Of a stretch of DNA of 64,000 bases, positions 10,192-19,332 are shown one piece after another. Positions within the stretch are counted from its first letter, which is position 1. Every line of letters begins with the position of its first letter. Below the pieces are notes generated by a model, which made no database searches, was not told the origin of the DNA, and saw only the letters and a program-made list of their open reading frames with translations. This stretch comes from Bacillota bacterium (GTDB lineage: Bacteria; Bacillota; Dethiobacteria; DTU022): the NCBI GenBank assembly GCA_029552125.1, contig JAKPEE010000069.1, positions 1-64,000 on the forward strand, in the 5' to 3' direction. A program made the translations under genes and the position numbers.

Positions 10192-11379
10192 ATGCATATT
10201 CCTTTTAACCGGCCTTATTTTTCCGGGAAAGAGCTGGAATACATTCAACAGGCCGTTGAAAAAGGACATCTCTCCGGTAACGGGGATTTTACTAAGAGTT
10301 GCCAGACCTGGCTCAAAGAGAAGACAGGCTGCCGCAAGGCTCTGCTGACACATTCGTGTACGGCCGCCCTGGAGATGGCGGCTCTACTGGCCGGAATCGG
10401 CCCCGGTGACGAGGTGATTATGCCTTCATTTACTTTTGTATCCACCGCCAATGCTTTTGTTTTGCGCGGTGCCGTCCCGGTGTTTGTTGACATACGGCCT
10501 GATACCATGAATATCGATGAAACACAAATCGAGCGCGCCATTACGGCAAAAACCAGGGCCATCGTCCCCGTCCACTACGCCGGGGTTTCCTGCGAGATGG
10601 ATACGATTATGGACATTGCCGCCAGATACGGCTTGCTGGTAATTGAAGATGCCGCCCAAGGCCTGATGTGTACTTACAAAGGACAACCCTTGGGCCGCCT
10701 TGGCCATTTTGGCGCCATTAGCTTTCACGAGACCAAAAATATTATCTCAGGCGAAGGAGGCGCTCTCCTGGTCAATGATGATCGTTTTATTGAGTGCGCA
10801 GAAATAATCTGGGAGAAAGGCACTAACCGCAACAAATTCTTTCGGGGTGAGGTTGACCGGTATTCATGGGTAGATGTGGGATCCAGTTACCAGCCCAGTG
10901 AGATTATCGCGGCTTTCCTGTACGCCCAGATGGAAAAAGCCGAAGAAATTACTGAAAAAAGGAGGCGTATTTGGCAACAATACTACCAGGGCTTGAAACA
11001 GCTGCAACTTAAAGGATACATAGATATACCGGTGGTTCCTCGCGATTGCTCTCACAACGGGCATATGTTTTATATCAAGACAAAAGGCCTGGCCGAGAGG
11101 ACATCGCTCATAGACTACTTGCGGAAAAATAATGTGCACAGCGTATTTCATTATGTTCCGCTGCACAGCTCCCGGGCCGGGTTGCTTTTCAGCAGGTTTA
11201 GCGGAGAAGACAGGTATACTACCAGGGAAAGCGAGAGGCTGTTGAGGCTTCCGCTGTACGGCCTGATGGAGGACGAATGCGTAGAAATGATCATTGGCTT
11301 GATCAGGCAGTTCTATAATACTGCACAGGACAGCCCAGGGGTCATGCGGGGAGCAATTAGCCCGTCCACAGCCGGGTAG
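10192..11379 (+). CDS. DegT/DnrJ/EryC1-family sugar aminotransferase (RffA/WecE-like, dTDP-4-amino-4,6-dideoxyhexose)
   Basis: IPFNRPYFSGKELEYI, GPGDEVIMPSFTFVSTANAFVLRGAVPVFVDI, HETKNIISGEGGALLVND (PLP lysine region), VFHYVPLHSS. Confidence 0.88.
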   Translation: MHIPFNRPYFSGKELEYIQQAVEKGHLSGNGDFTKSCQTWLKEKTGCRKALLTHSCTAALEMAALLAGIGPGDEVIMPSFTFVSTANAFVLRGAVPVFVDIRPDTMNIDETQIERAITAKTRAIVPVHYAGVSCEMDTIMDIAARYGLLVIEDAAQGLMCTYKGQPLGRLGHFGAISFHETKNIISGEGGALLVNDDRFIECAEIIWEKGTNRNKFFRGEVDRYSWVDVGSSYQPSEIIAAFLYAQMEKAEEITEKRRRIWQQYYQGLKQLQLKGYIDIPVVPRDCSHNGHMFYIKTKGLAERTSLIDYLRKNNVHSVFHYVPLHSSRAGLLFSRFSGEDRYTTRESERLLRLPLYGLMEDECVEMIIGLIRQFYNTAQDSPGVMRGAISPSTAG

Positions 11380-11449
11380 AGGAAACAAGGAAGTTTGCGA
11401 AGGCTTTAAAGATTCACCGGTACTTATTTTACGGAGAGCGGATATCTCA

Positions 11450-12091
11450 ATGAAGAACCTGGTCATCTACGGCAAATTGTATCTCGATATCATCAAATTA
11501 GTGGACGCCATAAACAGGGCTGAACCAACCTGGAACATACTGGGCTTTTTGGATGATAATAATGAAACCCATGGCGAGATCGTGATGGGCTACCCGGTTT
11601 TAGGAGGACATGAAGCCATTCCCGGATTAATGGAAGGCGGAAATACCTTTTTTTTTAGCAATGTAACCGGTCACTGGACCAAGAGCCAGTTTATTGCGGG
11701 AATACTGGATTCTTACGGCTGCCGGGTGCCCAATTTGATTCATCCGTCCATCGATATGAATTATGTGAAGATCGGGCGCGGGTGTATTTTACCGGAAGGA
11801 TGTGTCGTGGGGAGCAATGCTACAATAGGGGACTTTGTTTCTGTTCGCCTGAGGTCGCTAATCAGCCACGATGTTTGCATTGAAGATTTTACGTTTATCG
11901 GTCCGGGTGTAACCATCGGCAGCAATGCGGTGATTAAGCGGGGCAGTTTCATCGGCGCGGGGGCTACGGTAATGCTAAACAGGGTTGTTGGCGAATACAG
12001 TGTTGTTGGCGCCGGCGCTCTGGTCGCCAGGGATGTCCCCCCTGGCGAAACGGTGGCCGGCGTACCGGCAAGAGTAATCCAAAAAAAATAG
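11450..12091 (+). CDS. NeuD/PglD-type sugar O/N-acyltransferase (left-handed beta-helix)
   Basis: N-terminal Rossmann-like region (VIYGKLYLDII..) followed by hexapeptide repeats IGRGCILPEGCVVGSNATIGDFV...VTIGSNAVIKRGSFIGAGATV. Confidence 0.82.
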   Translation: MKNLVIYGKLYLDIIKLVDAINRAEPTWNILGFLDDNNETHGEIVMGYPVLGGHEAIPGLMEGGNTFFFSNVTGHWTKSQFIAGILDSYGCRVPNLIHPSIDMNYVKIGRGCILPEGCVVGSNATIGDFVSVRLRSLISHDVCIEDFTFIGPGVTIGSNAVIKRGSFIGAGATVMLNRVVGEYSVVGAGALVARDVPPGETVAGVPARVIQKK

Positions 12092-12104
12092 CATTGGAGC
12101 CAAG

Positions 12105-12938
12105 ATGAAGAAGCTGATTATTAATTTTACGCCCACGGGGATGATCCCGACCAGGGAGATGACCCCTTATGTTCCCCAAACTCCACAAGAGATTGCTTCG
12201 GAAATATTGCAGTGTGCCGGGCTGGGCGCGTCAATGGCCCATATCCATGCCAGGGACGAAACAGGAAAAAACACCTACAAAAAAGAGGTGTTCAGAGAAA
12301 TCATTGCCCGGGTCAGGGAAATAAACAAGGAAATGGTAATTGTTGTCACCACCAGCGGCAGAAGCTACACGGAGTTTGCGGAACGGGCCGAGGTGCTGGA
12401 TCTGGATGGAGATGTAAAGCCGGACATGGCCAGCCTGACGCTGGGTTCTGTAAACTTCAATAAAATTGCCAGCCCTAACCCTCCGGAAATCATACAAAGG
12501 CTGGCCGGCAAAATGAGAGAAAAAGGTATAAAACCCGAGCTGGAAATATTTGACCTGGGGATGGTGAACTACGCCCACTACCTGATCAGGAAAGACCTGA
12601 TTGAACCGCCCTATTATTTCAACATTATCCTGGGTAATATTGCCTCCGCCCAGGCGAAACTGCTTCACCTGGGGTTAATTGTTTCCGAGCTGCCGGATGA
12701 TTCGATCTGGTCTGTTGGAGGCGTCGGTTCGTGGCAAAAAACGGTTAATGCGATTGGGGTTGTATCCGGTGAAGGAGGCGTACGGGTGGGGCTTGAAGAT
12801 AATATTTGGTATGATGACGCCCGGACTATTTTAGCGACCAATGCCATGCTGGTTGAGCGTGTAGCCAAGCTGGCGGCGCTGATTGGACGTCCCCTGGCCA
12901 CCCCAAGAGACGTACGGTGCATGCTGAAACTGGCATAA
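12105..12938 (+). CDS. BKACE family (beta-keto acid cleavage enzyme, DUF849)
   Basis: NFTPTGMIPT...LGASMAHIHARDE...GSVNF...PELEIFDLGM...GVGSWQ...GVRVGLEDNIW. Confidence 0.88.
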   Translation: MKKLIINFTPTGMIPTREMTPYVPQTPQEIASEILQCAGLGASMAHIHARDETGKNTYKKEVFREIIARVREINKEMVIVVTTSGRSYTEFAERAEVLDLDGDVKPDMASLTLGSVNFNKIASPNPPEIIQRLAGKMREKGIKPELEIFDLGMVNYAHYLIRKDLIEPPYYFNIILGNIASAQAKLLHLGLIVSELPDDSIWSVGGVGSWQKTVNAIGVVSGEGGVRVGLEDNIWYDDARTILATNAMLVERVAKLAALIGRPLATPRDVRCMLKLA

Positions 12939-13046
12939 TTTTTTACATATGGTTAGCCGAACAGCAAACGATTTTTTCTAGTAAAATATAACTTGCTTTT
13001 CAGGTTTCGTCCAAGGAACTACATGATGATAAAGGCAGTTGATTAG

Positions 13047-13736
13047 GTGAAGGTTGCTATCCTCCAGTCAAACTATATACCCTGGAAAGGTTATTTTGAC
13101 ATCATCAACGACGTGGATCTGTTTATTTTTTATGATGACGTGCAGTATACGACTCGTGATTGGCGTAACCGAAACAAGATCAAAACTGACCGGGGAACGA
13201 AGTGGTTAACGGTGCCAGTGGGCAAAAGCTCTAATCGTTTGATCTGCGATGTGGCGATTGACGACAGGGATTGGGGCATACGGCATTGGAAAACTTTACA
13301 ACAATACTATGCCAGGGCGCCTTTTTTCGAGCTATACCGTAAGACTTTGGAAAACATGTACCTTCATACAAAATGGTCTTCATTATCAAACCTGAACCAA
13401 TCGTTAATCAAGTGCATCGCTGAAATACTGAAAATCCGCACTGATTTTAAAGATTCCCGCATTTTTAAAGCCCAGGGGAAGAAAAGCGAGCGACTCATTG
13501 ATATATTAACCAAGGTTAATGCAGATGTTTACCTGACCGGGCCTTCAGCCAGAAGTTATCTGGATGAGAAACTTTTCAGAAAGGCCAATATCGAAGTAAT
13601 TTATAAAGATTATTCCGGTTACCCGGAATATCCCCAGTTTTACCCTCCCTTTGTGCATGAAGTAACCATTCTTGACTTGCTTTTCCATGTCGGTCCTGAA
13701 GCTCCTGATTATATCTGGGGCTGGCGCAGCCACTAA
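13047..13736 (+). CDS. WbqC-like family protein
   Basis: MKVAILQSNYIPWKGYFDIINDVDLFIFYDDVQYTTRDWRNRNKIK, characteristic WbqC N-terminus. Confidence 0.88.
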   Translation: MKVAILQSNYIPWKGYFDIINDVDLFIFYDDVQYTTRDWRNRNKIKTDRGTKWLTVPVGKSSNRLICDVAIDDRDWGIRHWKTLQQYYARAPFFELYRKTLENMYLHTKWSSLSNLNQSLIKCIAEILKIRTDFKDSRIFKAQGKKSERLIDILTKVNADVYLTGPSARSYLDEKLFRKANIEVIYKDYSGYPEYPQFYPPFVHEVTILDLLFHVGPEAPDYIWGWRSH

Positions 13737-13761
13737 TTTCTTGAGGAAGGCGGCGATAGGT

Positions 13762-13992
13762 TTGCAGAGTAACCTGGAAGCCCGGTTGTTTGAGGGGACC
13801 GGCCCGGCCTGCATTATCGCCGAAGCCGGTCCCGATCACAACGGCGACATCGCCAGGGCCAAAGCTGAACATCTTAAAGTCGTCCGGCCCGGGGGAGGAA
13901 TCTCACCGGGCCGGCTGCCGGCTTTGCCCGGAAAGAAAGCGGCGGTGGAGCTGGAAGAAGGCAGCATTATAGCCTGGACCGATCTGCAGTAG
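13762..13992 (+). pseudogene. Internally deleted NeuB/SpsE-like (sialic/pseudaminic/legionaminic acid synthase) remnant
   Basis: N-terminal GPACIIAEAGPDHNGDIARAKA fused in frame to C-terminal SAF-like VVRPGGGISPGRLPALPGKKAAVELEEGSIIAWTDL; the central TIM barrel is missing (76 aa versus about 340 aa for an intact family member). Confidence 0.72.
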
Positions 13993-14005
13993 CAAAACGA
14001 AAGAG

Positions 14006-14755
14006 GTGACAGCGATGCCGGTTACAACAGCGATTATACAGGCCAGGATGGGTTCGACCCGGCTGCCCGGTAAAGTAGCCATGCTGCTCGGCGACAGGCC
14101 GGTTTTGGCCCATGTCATCGAAAGGTGCTGCCATGCCGGGAAAGTCGAACAGGTCATTGTGGCCACCACGGGGCTCCCGGAAGATGATCGTGTTGTGCAG
14201 ATAGCCAGGGATAACAATGTTGGATTCTACCGGGGCAGCGAGGATGATGTGCTTTCCCGCTATTACCATGCCGCGAGGCGCTTTCAGGCCGACCCCATCG
14301 TCAGGATTACCGCCGATTGCCCTTTACTGGATCCCTCGCTGATTGACCGGGTCATACAGTTAAAAGAAGAAACAGGGGCCGATTACGCCTCCAATACCGT
14401 GGAAAGAACATTTCCCCGGGGGGTTGATGTATCCGTTTTTTCATTTGCAACTCTTGAAAAAATGCATCAACTGGCTAAAGAAAGCTGGCAAAGGGAGCAT
14501 GTAACCCCATTTATCAAAGATAATCCTCATATGTTTTCCCGGGCCAACCTGAGCGCCTGGGGCAGGCTGCGCCGCCCCGATTTACGCATCACCATCGATA
14601 CCGAAGAAGATTTGATGCTGATCAGGGCTATTTATCACTTTCTGGGGAAGCGCAGTTTCCAACTGGAAAATATTATCGCCTTGCTGGAGGAGCAGCCGTG
14701 GCTGCCCTATATCAACAGGCATATCCGGCAAAAAGGAGAAAACTCCCCTCCCTGA
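14006..14755 (+). CDS. spsF: SpsF-like cytidylyltransferase family protein
   Basis: TTAIIQARMGSTRLPGKVAMLLGDRPVLAHVIERC...ADCPLLDPSLIDRVI. Confidence 0.85.
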   Translation: MTAMPVTTAIIQARMGSTRLPGKVAMLLGDRPVLAHVIERCCHAGKVEQVIVATTGLPEDDRVVQIARDNNVGFYRGSEDDVLSRYYHAARRFQADPIVRITADCPLLDPSLIDRVIQLKEETGADYASNTVERTFPRGVDVSVFSFATLEKMHQLAKESWQREHVTPFIKDNPHMFSRANLSAWGRLRRPDLRITIDTEEDLMLIRAIYHFLGKRSFQLENIIALLEEQPWLPYINRHIRQKGENSPP

Positions 14756-14947
14756 GGGAAGCCGGGCTTTAACATTACTGCACGGTGCAAAACGACGCGT
14801 CATTTTCTACGCTCCATGGCGGCGCTCCGTGTCAACACTAAGAGGAATAAATTAATCAGTAACGAATAACAAAATGGTAACCCGGGAAAAGAAGAACCGG
14901 GAGATGTATGCCGTGATTTATTGTAGATAAGCTGGGAGTTATAGCCA

Positions 14948-15490
14948 ATGATCAAATCCAACAATACCGGTATCCCTGCCGGGGGATGCTCTGGCAGGGC
15001 CGCTGCAGCCCGGTTTATCCTTCTCGGGATCCTCATCGGCGCGATCCTGGCCAACGTGTCCCAGTTTCCGGCCATCGAATGGAATATCCAGCCGGTGGTC
15101 AGAAACTATGGTCCCGGCCTGGTTGAAATTGGCCAGGATTCACGCTATGCGCCATATCTTACTCTTTCACAGAGAGCCCCCGGAGCCACGATCCTGCTGC
15201 CCGAAGGGGATTCGCTGAACGTGGAATGTTTATATGCATTCGCCAGGGCCGGCAAAGTAGAAAGCCTGGCCTACAACGCGGCTACTTTTGCCGGCGCATA
15301 TGACCCGTCAGGCGATGCGGTGGCCCTCGGCGAGGGGATTACCCAACAGAACCGTAAAGAAGAAATGGCCCTGGCTTTAAAGGAGGAGGGAGCTGCAGCT
15401 CTTCTGGTTGTGTTGAACCGGAATGGGGTCTGGTACCTGGTTGATGCCGCCCTGCTCCCGCCCGGCGCCCTTGAGGAGATAACCCGATGA
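14948..15490 (+). CDS. Hypothetical protein with N-terminal membrane anchor
   Basis: ORF with one N-terminal hydrophobic segment; its stop overlaps the start of the next membrane protein. Confidence 0.55.
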   Translation: MIKSNNTGIPAGGCSGRAAAARFILLGILIGAILANVSQFPAIEWNIQPVVRNYGPGLVEIGQDSRYAPYLTLSQRAPGATILLPEGDSLNVECLYAFARAGKVESLAYNAATFAGAYDPSGDAVALGEGITQQNRKEEMALALKEEGAAALLVVLNRNGVWYLVDAALLPPGALEEITR

Positions 15491-16926
15491 CCGTTGAATT
15501 GATCAGCGTAACGGCGGTGCTGGCGGGAGGGACAGCCCTTGTCTTCGCCCTGGGTATCCGCGGCTGCGCTTTGCCGGCCCTCGGACTGGTCGCGGGGTTG
15601 GCCCTGCAGATCATCTGCGGTGCCATCCAGGTCGTGACCGGCCTGCCAACCACGCCCGCGCTGACCCTGACGCTGGTGGTGCTCCTGCCTGCCGGCTGGT
15701 GGATCTGGAGCGGCCGCCGCAATAACGGACTCGCTGTGCCGGTCAAGACGGTTTTGGCAGTGCTGTTGCTGGTGGTCGTTGTTGTAATCGCACTCTACGG
15801 GGCAGGGCTGGTGAACCTGACCCCGGATTCATACCAGTATTTGTCCACCGGTTCGCTGCTGGAGAGCGGTCACCTTGACGCCGCCCCGCCGGAAAGGCTG
15901 CTGGAGCGCTCGCTGGCTGTGCCCTTGATCCACGCGCCGGCCAACCTGGCCGGAGCGTTTTACCTGCGCTCAATTACGCCGCTGCTGGCGCTGGCCGCGC
16001 TTATCACCCTGGGATGGATCTGCCGGGAAGGCCTGCGGGTCTCCCTGGAGGATTCCCACCTCATTTTTTATTTCAGCGCCGCGGCAGTGCTCTGGATTTT
16101 ATCCAGCCACCGCTTTGTTTACCATGCTTTTTATGTGAACGGGCACACCCTGAGCGCCGTTTTACTTCTGCTCCTGGCAGGCTGCGGCTGGCTCTATGCC
16201 CGCGGCGCCGCCCTGCCGCCGCGGGCCCTGTTCATCATGCAGCTTCTGGCCATACCGGCCCTGGCGGTCACCCGGCCGGAGGGGTCGCTACTGGCTGGAC
16301 TCGCCCTGCTGCCGGTACTGGTATCTGCAAAATATCCCTGGAAGCAGCGAGCCGCGCTGCTGCTGGCCTGGGGACTTTCCACCGGCGCCTGGCACGGTTT
16401 CCTCTGGCAAAAATTTATAGATGCAGGCCAGGCCGCGCCGGAGGCGGTGGTTTACATGTCCGTTCTCGGCGCTGCCGCCATCATGGCGGCTCCTGTTCTC
16501 GCCTGGCGGCAGGTGGAGCGGCGCTCAACCGGTATACTCATCCTGGCGGAAACCGGCCTCTGGCTGGCCCTGGTGGTCATGGCTGCCGGGAACCCCCGGC
16601 TCCTTTACCGGAGCGCCCTGGCAACGATACAGAACCTGGCCCTTGACTCCGGCGGTTGGGGCGTATTCCCGGTTCTCCTGGGAGCGCTCCTGGTTGCCGT
16701 GCTGGCCTTTACCGATATTCCGGACCGGGTTTATTTGCGCTTCCCGGTGACCGCTTTTATCCCCCTGGCGTTTATGTTAGCTTATTTTAGAGAAGGCAGC
16801 TACCGCGTCGGACCGGGCGATTCGTTAAACCGGATGCTCCTTCATATCATGCCCCTGGCCATCCTGCTGGTCGTTTCAGCCGCTGCCTCCCCATACTGGG
16901 GTTTACCTAGAAAAAACAGGAAGTGA
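15487..16926 (+). CDS. Polytopic membrane protein (possible GT-C-like or polymerase-like)
   Basis: 480-aa multi-TM protein with long hydrophobic runs. Confidence 0.6.
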   Translation: MTVELISVTAVLAGGTALVFALGIRGCALPALGLVAGLALQIICGAIQVVTGLPTTPALTLTLVVLLPAGWWIWSGRRNNGLAVPVKTVLAVLLLVVVVVIALYGAGLVNLTPDSYQYLSTGSLLESGHLDAAPPERLLERSLAVPLIHAPANLAGAFYLRSITPLLALAALITLGWICREGLRVSLEDSHLIFYFSAAAVLWILSSHRFVYHAFYVNGHTLSAVLLLLLAGCGWLYARGAALPPRALFIMQLLAIPALAVTRPEGSLLAGLALLPVLVSAKYPWKQRAALLLAWGLSTGAWHGFLWQKFIDAGQAAPEAVVYMSVLGAAAIMAAPVLAWRQVERRSTGILILAETGLWLALVVMAAGNPRLLYRSALATIQNLALDSGGWGVFPVLLGALLVAVLAFTDIPDRVYLRFPVTAFIPLAFMLAYFREGSYRVGPGDSLNRMLLHIMPLAILLVVSAAASPYWGLPRKNRK

Positions 16927-16930
16927 CGCG

Positions 16931-17707
16931 TTGAAGGATTATTTAAAAGAGATAGGAAAGAGAAAGGATTTACTATTCTATCTGGTTACCTCCGGGCTCA
17001 AGGCGGAACACCGCAACAGCTTTTTGGGTTATTTCTGGTGGCTGCTCGATCCTCTTCTGAACGTGGCCATTTACTACTTCGTAGTGGTCATTATATTTAA
17101 ACGCGGCGGCCCAAATTTTGGGCCTTACCTGGTCGTCGGCATGATCATCTGGCGCTGGGTTAATACAACAATCAGAAGATCGGCAGTAGCCATAGTCTCT
17201 CAAGCAGGAATTATAGCCCAGATTAATCTTCCCAAGGTAATTTTCCCATTCGGCATCGCCTTGTCTCAGCTAATTAACTTCGGGTTCGGCCTGGTTGTAA
17301 TCGCCATATTCTTGCTCTTTCTGAAAATAGTACCGGGAGTGGAGCTGGCCTGGCTGCCGGTAATCGTGTTAGTCAATCTTCTCTTTTTACTGGCCATAGC
17401 CATGATACTGTCCTTCATCGGCGTTTTTTTTCGAGATATAGATAACCTGGTTGGACACCTGTTGCGCTTGTGGTTTTTCGCTTCGCCGGTGATCTGGGAA
17501 AGCCGGAACTTTCCAGAAAAGATAAACTGGTTAATTCAACTAAATCCGTTGGCTCATTTTTTGACGGCGTACCGTAATATTTTTATTTTCCATGCTGCTC
17601 CTAACATCGGCCCATTATTGGCTATTGGCGCTGCTTCCCTGGTTGTGATAGTCCTTATGTTAATTATCTTCAATAAACATGAGCATAAAATAATTAAAGT
17701 ATTGTAA
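16931..17707 (+). CDS. ABC-2 type polysaccharide export permease (Wzm/TagG-like)
   Basis: LVTSGLKAEHRNSFLGYFWWLLDPLLNVAIYYFVVVIIF...FRDIDNLVGHLLRLWFFASPVIW; TTG start. Confidence 0.9.
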   Translation: MKDYLKEIGKRKDLLFYLVTSGLKAEHRNSFLGYFWWLLDPLLNVAIYYFVVVIIFKRGGPNFGPYLVVGMIIWRWVNTTIRRSAVAIVSQAGIIAQINLPKVIFPFGIALSQLINFGFGLVVIAIFLLFLKIVPGVELAWLPVIVLVNLLFLLAIAMILSFIGVFFRDIDNLVGHLLRLWFFASPVIWESRNFPEKINWLIQLNPLAHFLTAYRNIFIFHAAPNIGPLLAIGAASLVVIVLMLIIFNKHEHKIIKVL

Positions 17708-17726
17708 TAAAACCCGGCGGTGCGTT

Positions 17727-19307
17727 ATGAAAATTATTACCGAAGAGACTATCAAACATTATTCCCGTGACCATAAAGAAAGAGTACCGGTTATCGAAGC
17801 TGTAAATGTGGGCGTTAAATACAACCTGGGCCGGAAACGGGATGATATCCAGTCGCTGAGCTACAGGCTTATCTCCAGAGAGCGGTGGCGATACAAAGAA
17901 TTTTGGGCGTTAAAAGGATTGACTTTTACCGGGTATAATGGAGATATTCTGGGCGTTATCGGCGCAAACGGCGCGGGTAAAACCACGCTCTGCCGGGTCA
18001 TTTCCGGTTTGCTTAAACCGGATACCGGCAGAATAACCGTAAACGGCAGTGTGACCGCCCTGTTTTCTCTGGGAATCGGATTCAATCAACAACTGACGGG
18101 CCGGGAAAACATCTTCTTAAACGGTTATATGCTCGGCTTTTCCCATGCGGAGATGAATAAGCTGCTGCCGCAGATTATTTCTTTTACCGGGCTCGGCCGC
18201 TTTATCGACGAACCGCTGAAGCGTTACTCCAGCGGGATGCGGGCCCGCCTCGGTTTCAGCATCGCCGCCATGCTGGAGCCGGAGATCCTGGTTCTTGACG
18301 AGGCGCTCAGTGCGGGCGATCTGGCCTTCAATGAAAAGGCGGCGCTGAAAATGCAAGAGCTTGTAGCCCGGGCCAAAATGGTGGTGATTGTTTCGCACCA
18401 GACCGACTTTATCGAAAAACACTGCAACCGCGCTTTGTGGATTGACCAGGGCACACTCAGGGCCTGCGGCAAACCGGGCGAAGTTGTCGCCGCATACAAA
18501 GAATCTGTCCCGGCCTGGCAAAGAACAAAAAGTAGAAAGATTAAACTGGTAAAAACCAAAACCACAATTTCCAGTGAGCGGGTTATCACTGTTCAAGGTG
18601 TGGGCGTAAAATTTTTACTATCAAAAAAAGAGAATTCTCCGGGGTATACTGGTTCACCGGGCAAGGGTTTTTTTTGGGCCTTGAAAGACCTTAGCTTTAC
18701 CGTTAATGCTGGTGAAATTGTCGGCATCATCGGCGCCAACGGAGCCGGTAAAACGACTCTATGCCGGGTACTTACAGGCATTTTAAAGCCTGACACGGGG
18801 GCGGTCAGCATTAAGGGCAGCACGACCGCGCTGCTTTCACTTGGAACGGGCTTTAACTCTCAATTAAGCGGCAGGGACAACATTTTACTGAACGGTTTAA
18901 TGCTGGGCATTCCCAGGAAGAACCTCATCAACATGATCGATGATATTATTAATTTTTCCGAGTTAAATGAATTCATCGACCGGCCGGTTAAAGAATATTC
19001 CAGCGGCATGAGGGCAAGGCTGGGGTTCAGTATCGCGGCCGCAATTAAACCGGACATTTTCATAATCGATGAAGCTTTAAACGCCGGAGACGCCTCGTTT
19101 TATGAAAAAGCCAGCGCCCGGATCCAGGAAATGCTCGGACAGGCTAAGGCGGTAATAATTGTAACTCATAGACTTGATTTTGTAGAGAAAGTTTGTAACC
19201 GCGCAATATGGCTTGAAGAAGGTAAAATCATGGCTGATGGAAAGCCTGCGGATGTTATTGAACAGTATAAAAGCAAACCAATCATCAGACGGCAGGACTT
19301 AAATTAA
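17727..19307 (+). CDS. Polysaccharide ABC transporter ATP-binding protein with two tandem Wzt/TagH-type nucleotide-binding domains
   Basis: Two Walker A motifs GVIGANGAGKTTLCRV and GIIGANGAGKTTLCRV, two YSSGMRARLGFSIAA signatures, two LDEAL/IDEAL Walker B motifs in one 526-aa ORF. Confidence 0.92.
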   Translation: MKIITEETIKHYSRDHKERVPVIEAVNVGVKYNLGRKRDDIQSLSYRLISRERWRYKEFWALKGLTFTGYNGDILGVIGANGAGKTTLCRVISGLLKPDTGRITVNGSVTALFSLGIGFNQQLTGRENIFLNGYMLGFSHAEMNKLLPQIISFTGLGRFIDEPLKRYSSGMRARLGFSIAAMLEPEILVLDEALSAGDLAFNEKAALKMQELVARAKMVVIVSHQTDFIEKHCNRALWIDQGTLRACGKPGEVVAAYKESVPAWQRTKSRKIKLVKTKTTISSERVITVQGVGVKFLLSKKENSPGYTGSPGKGFFWALKDLSFTVNAGEIVGIIGANGAGKTTLCRVLTGILKPDTGAVSIKGSTTALLSLGTGFNSQLSGRDNILLNGLMLGIPRKNLINMIDDIINFSELNEFIDRPVKEYSSGMRARLGFSIAAAIKPDIFIIDEALNAGDASFYEKASARIQEMLGQAKAVIIVTHRLDFVEKVCNRAIWLEEGKIMADGKPADVIEQYKSKPIIRRQDLN

Positions 19308-19332
19308 TGTCTGTTTTAGAAAGGAGATCAAC

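Noticed and set aside
16014-16646. 210-aa plus-strand ORF
   Set aside because: Out-of-frame overlap within the polytopic membrane protein 15487-16926; Pro/Gly/Arg-rich composition typical of a GC-rich shadow frame
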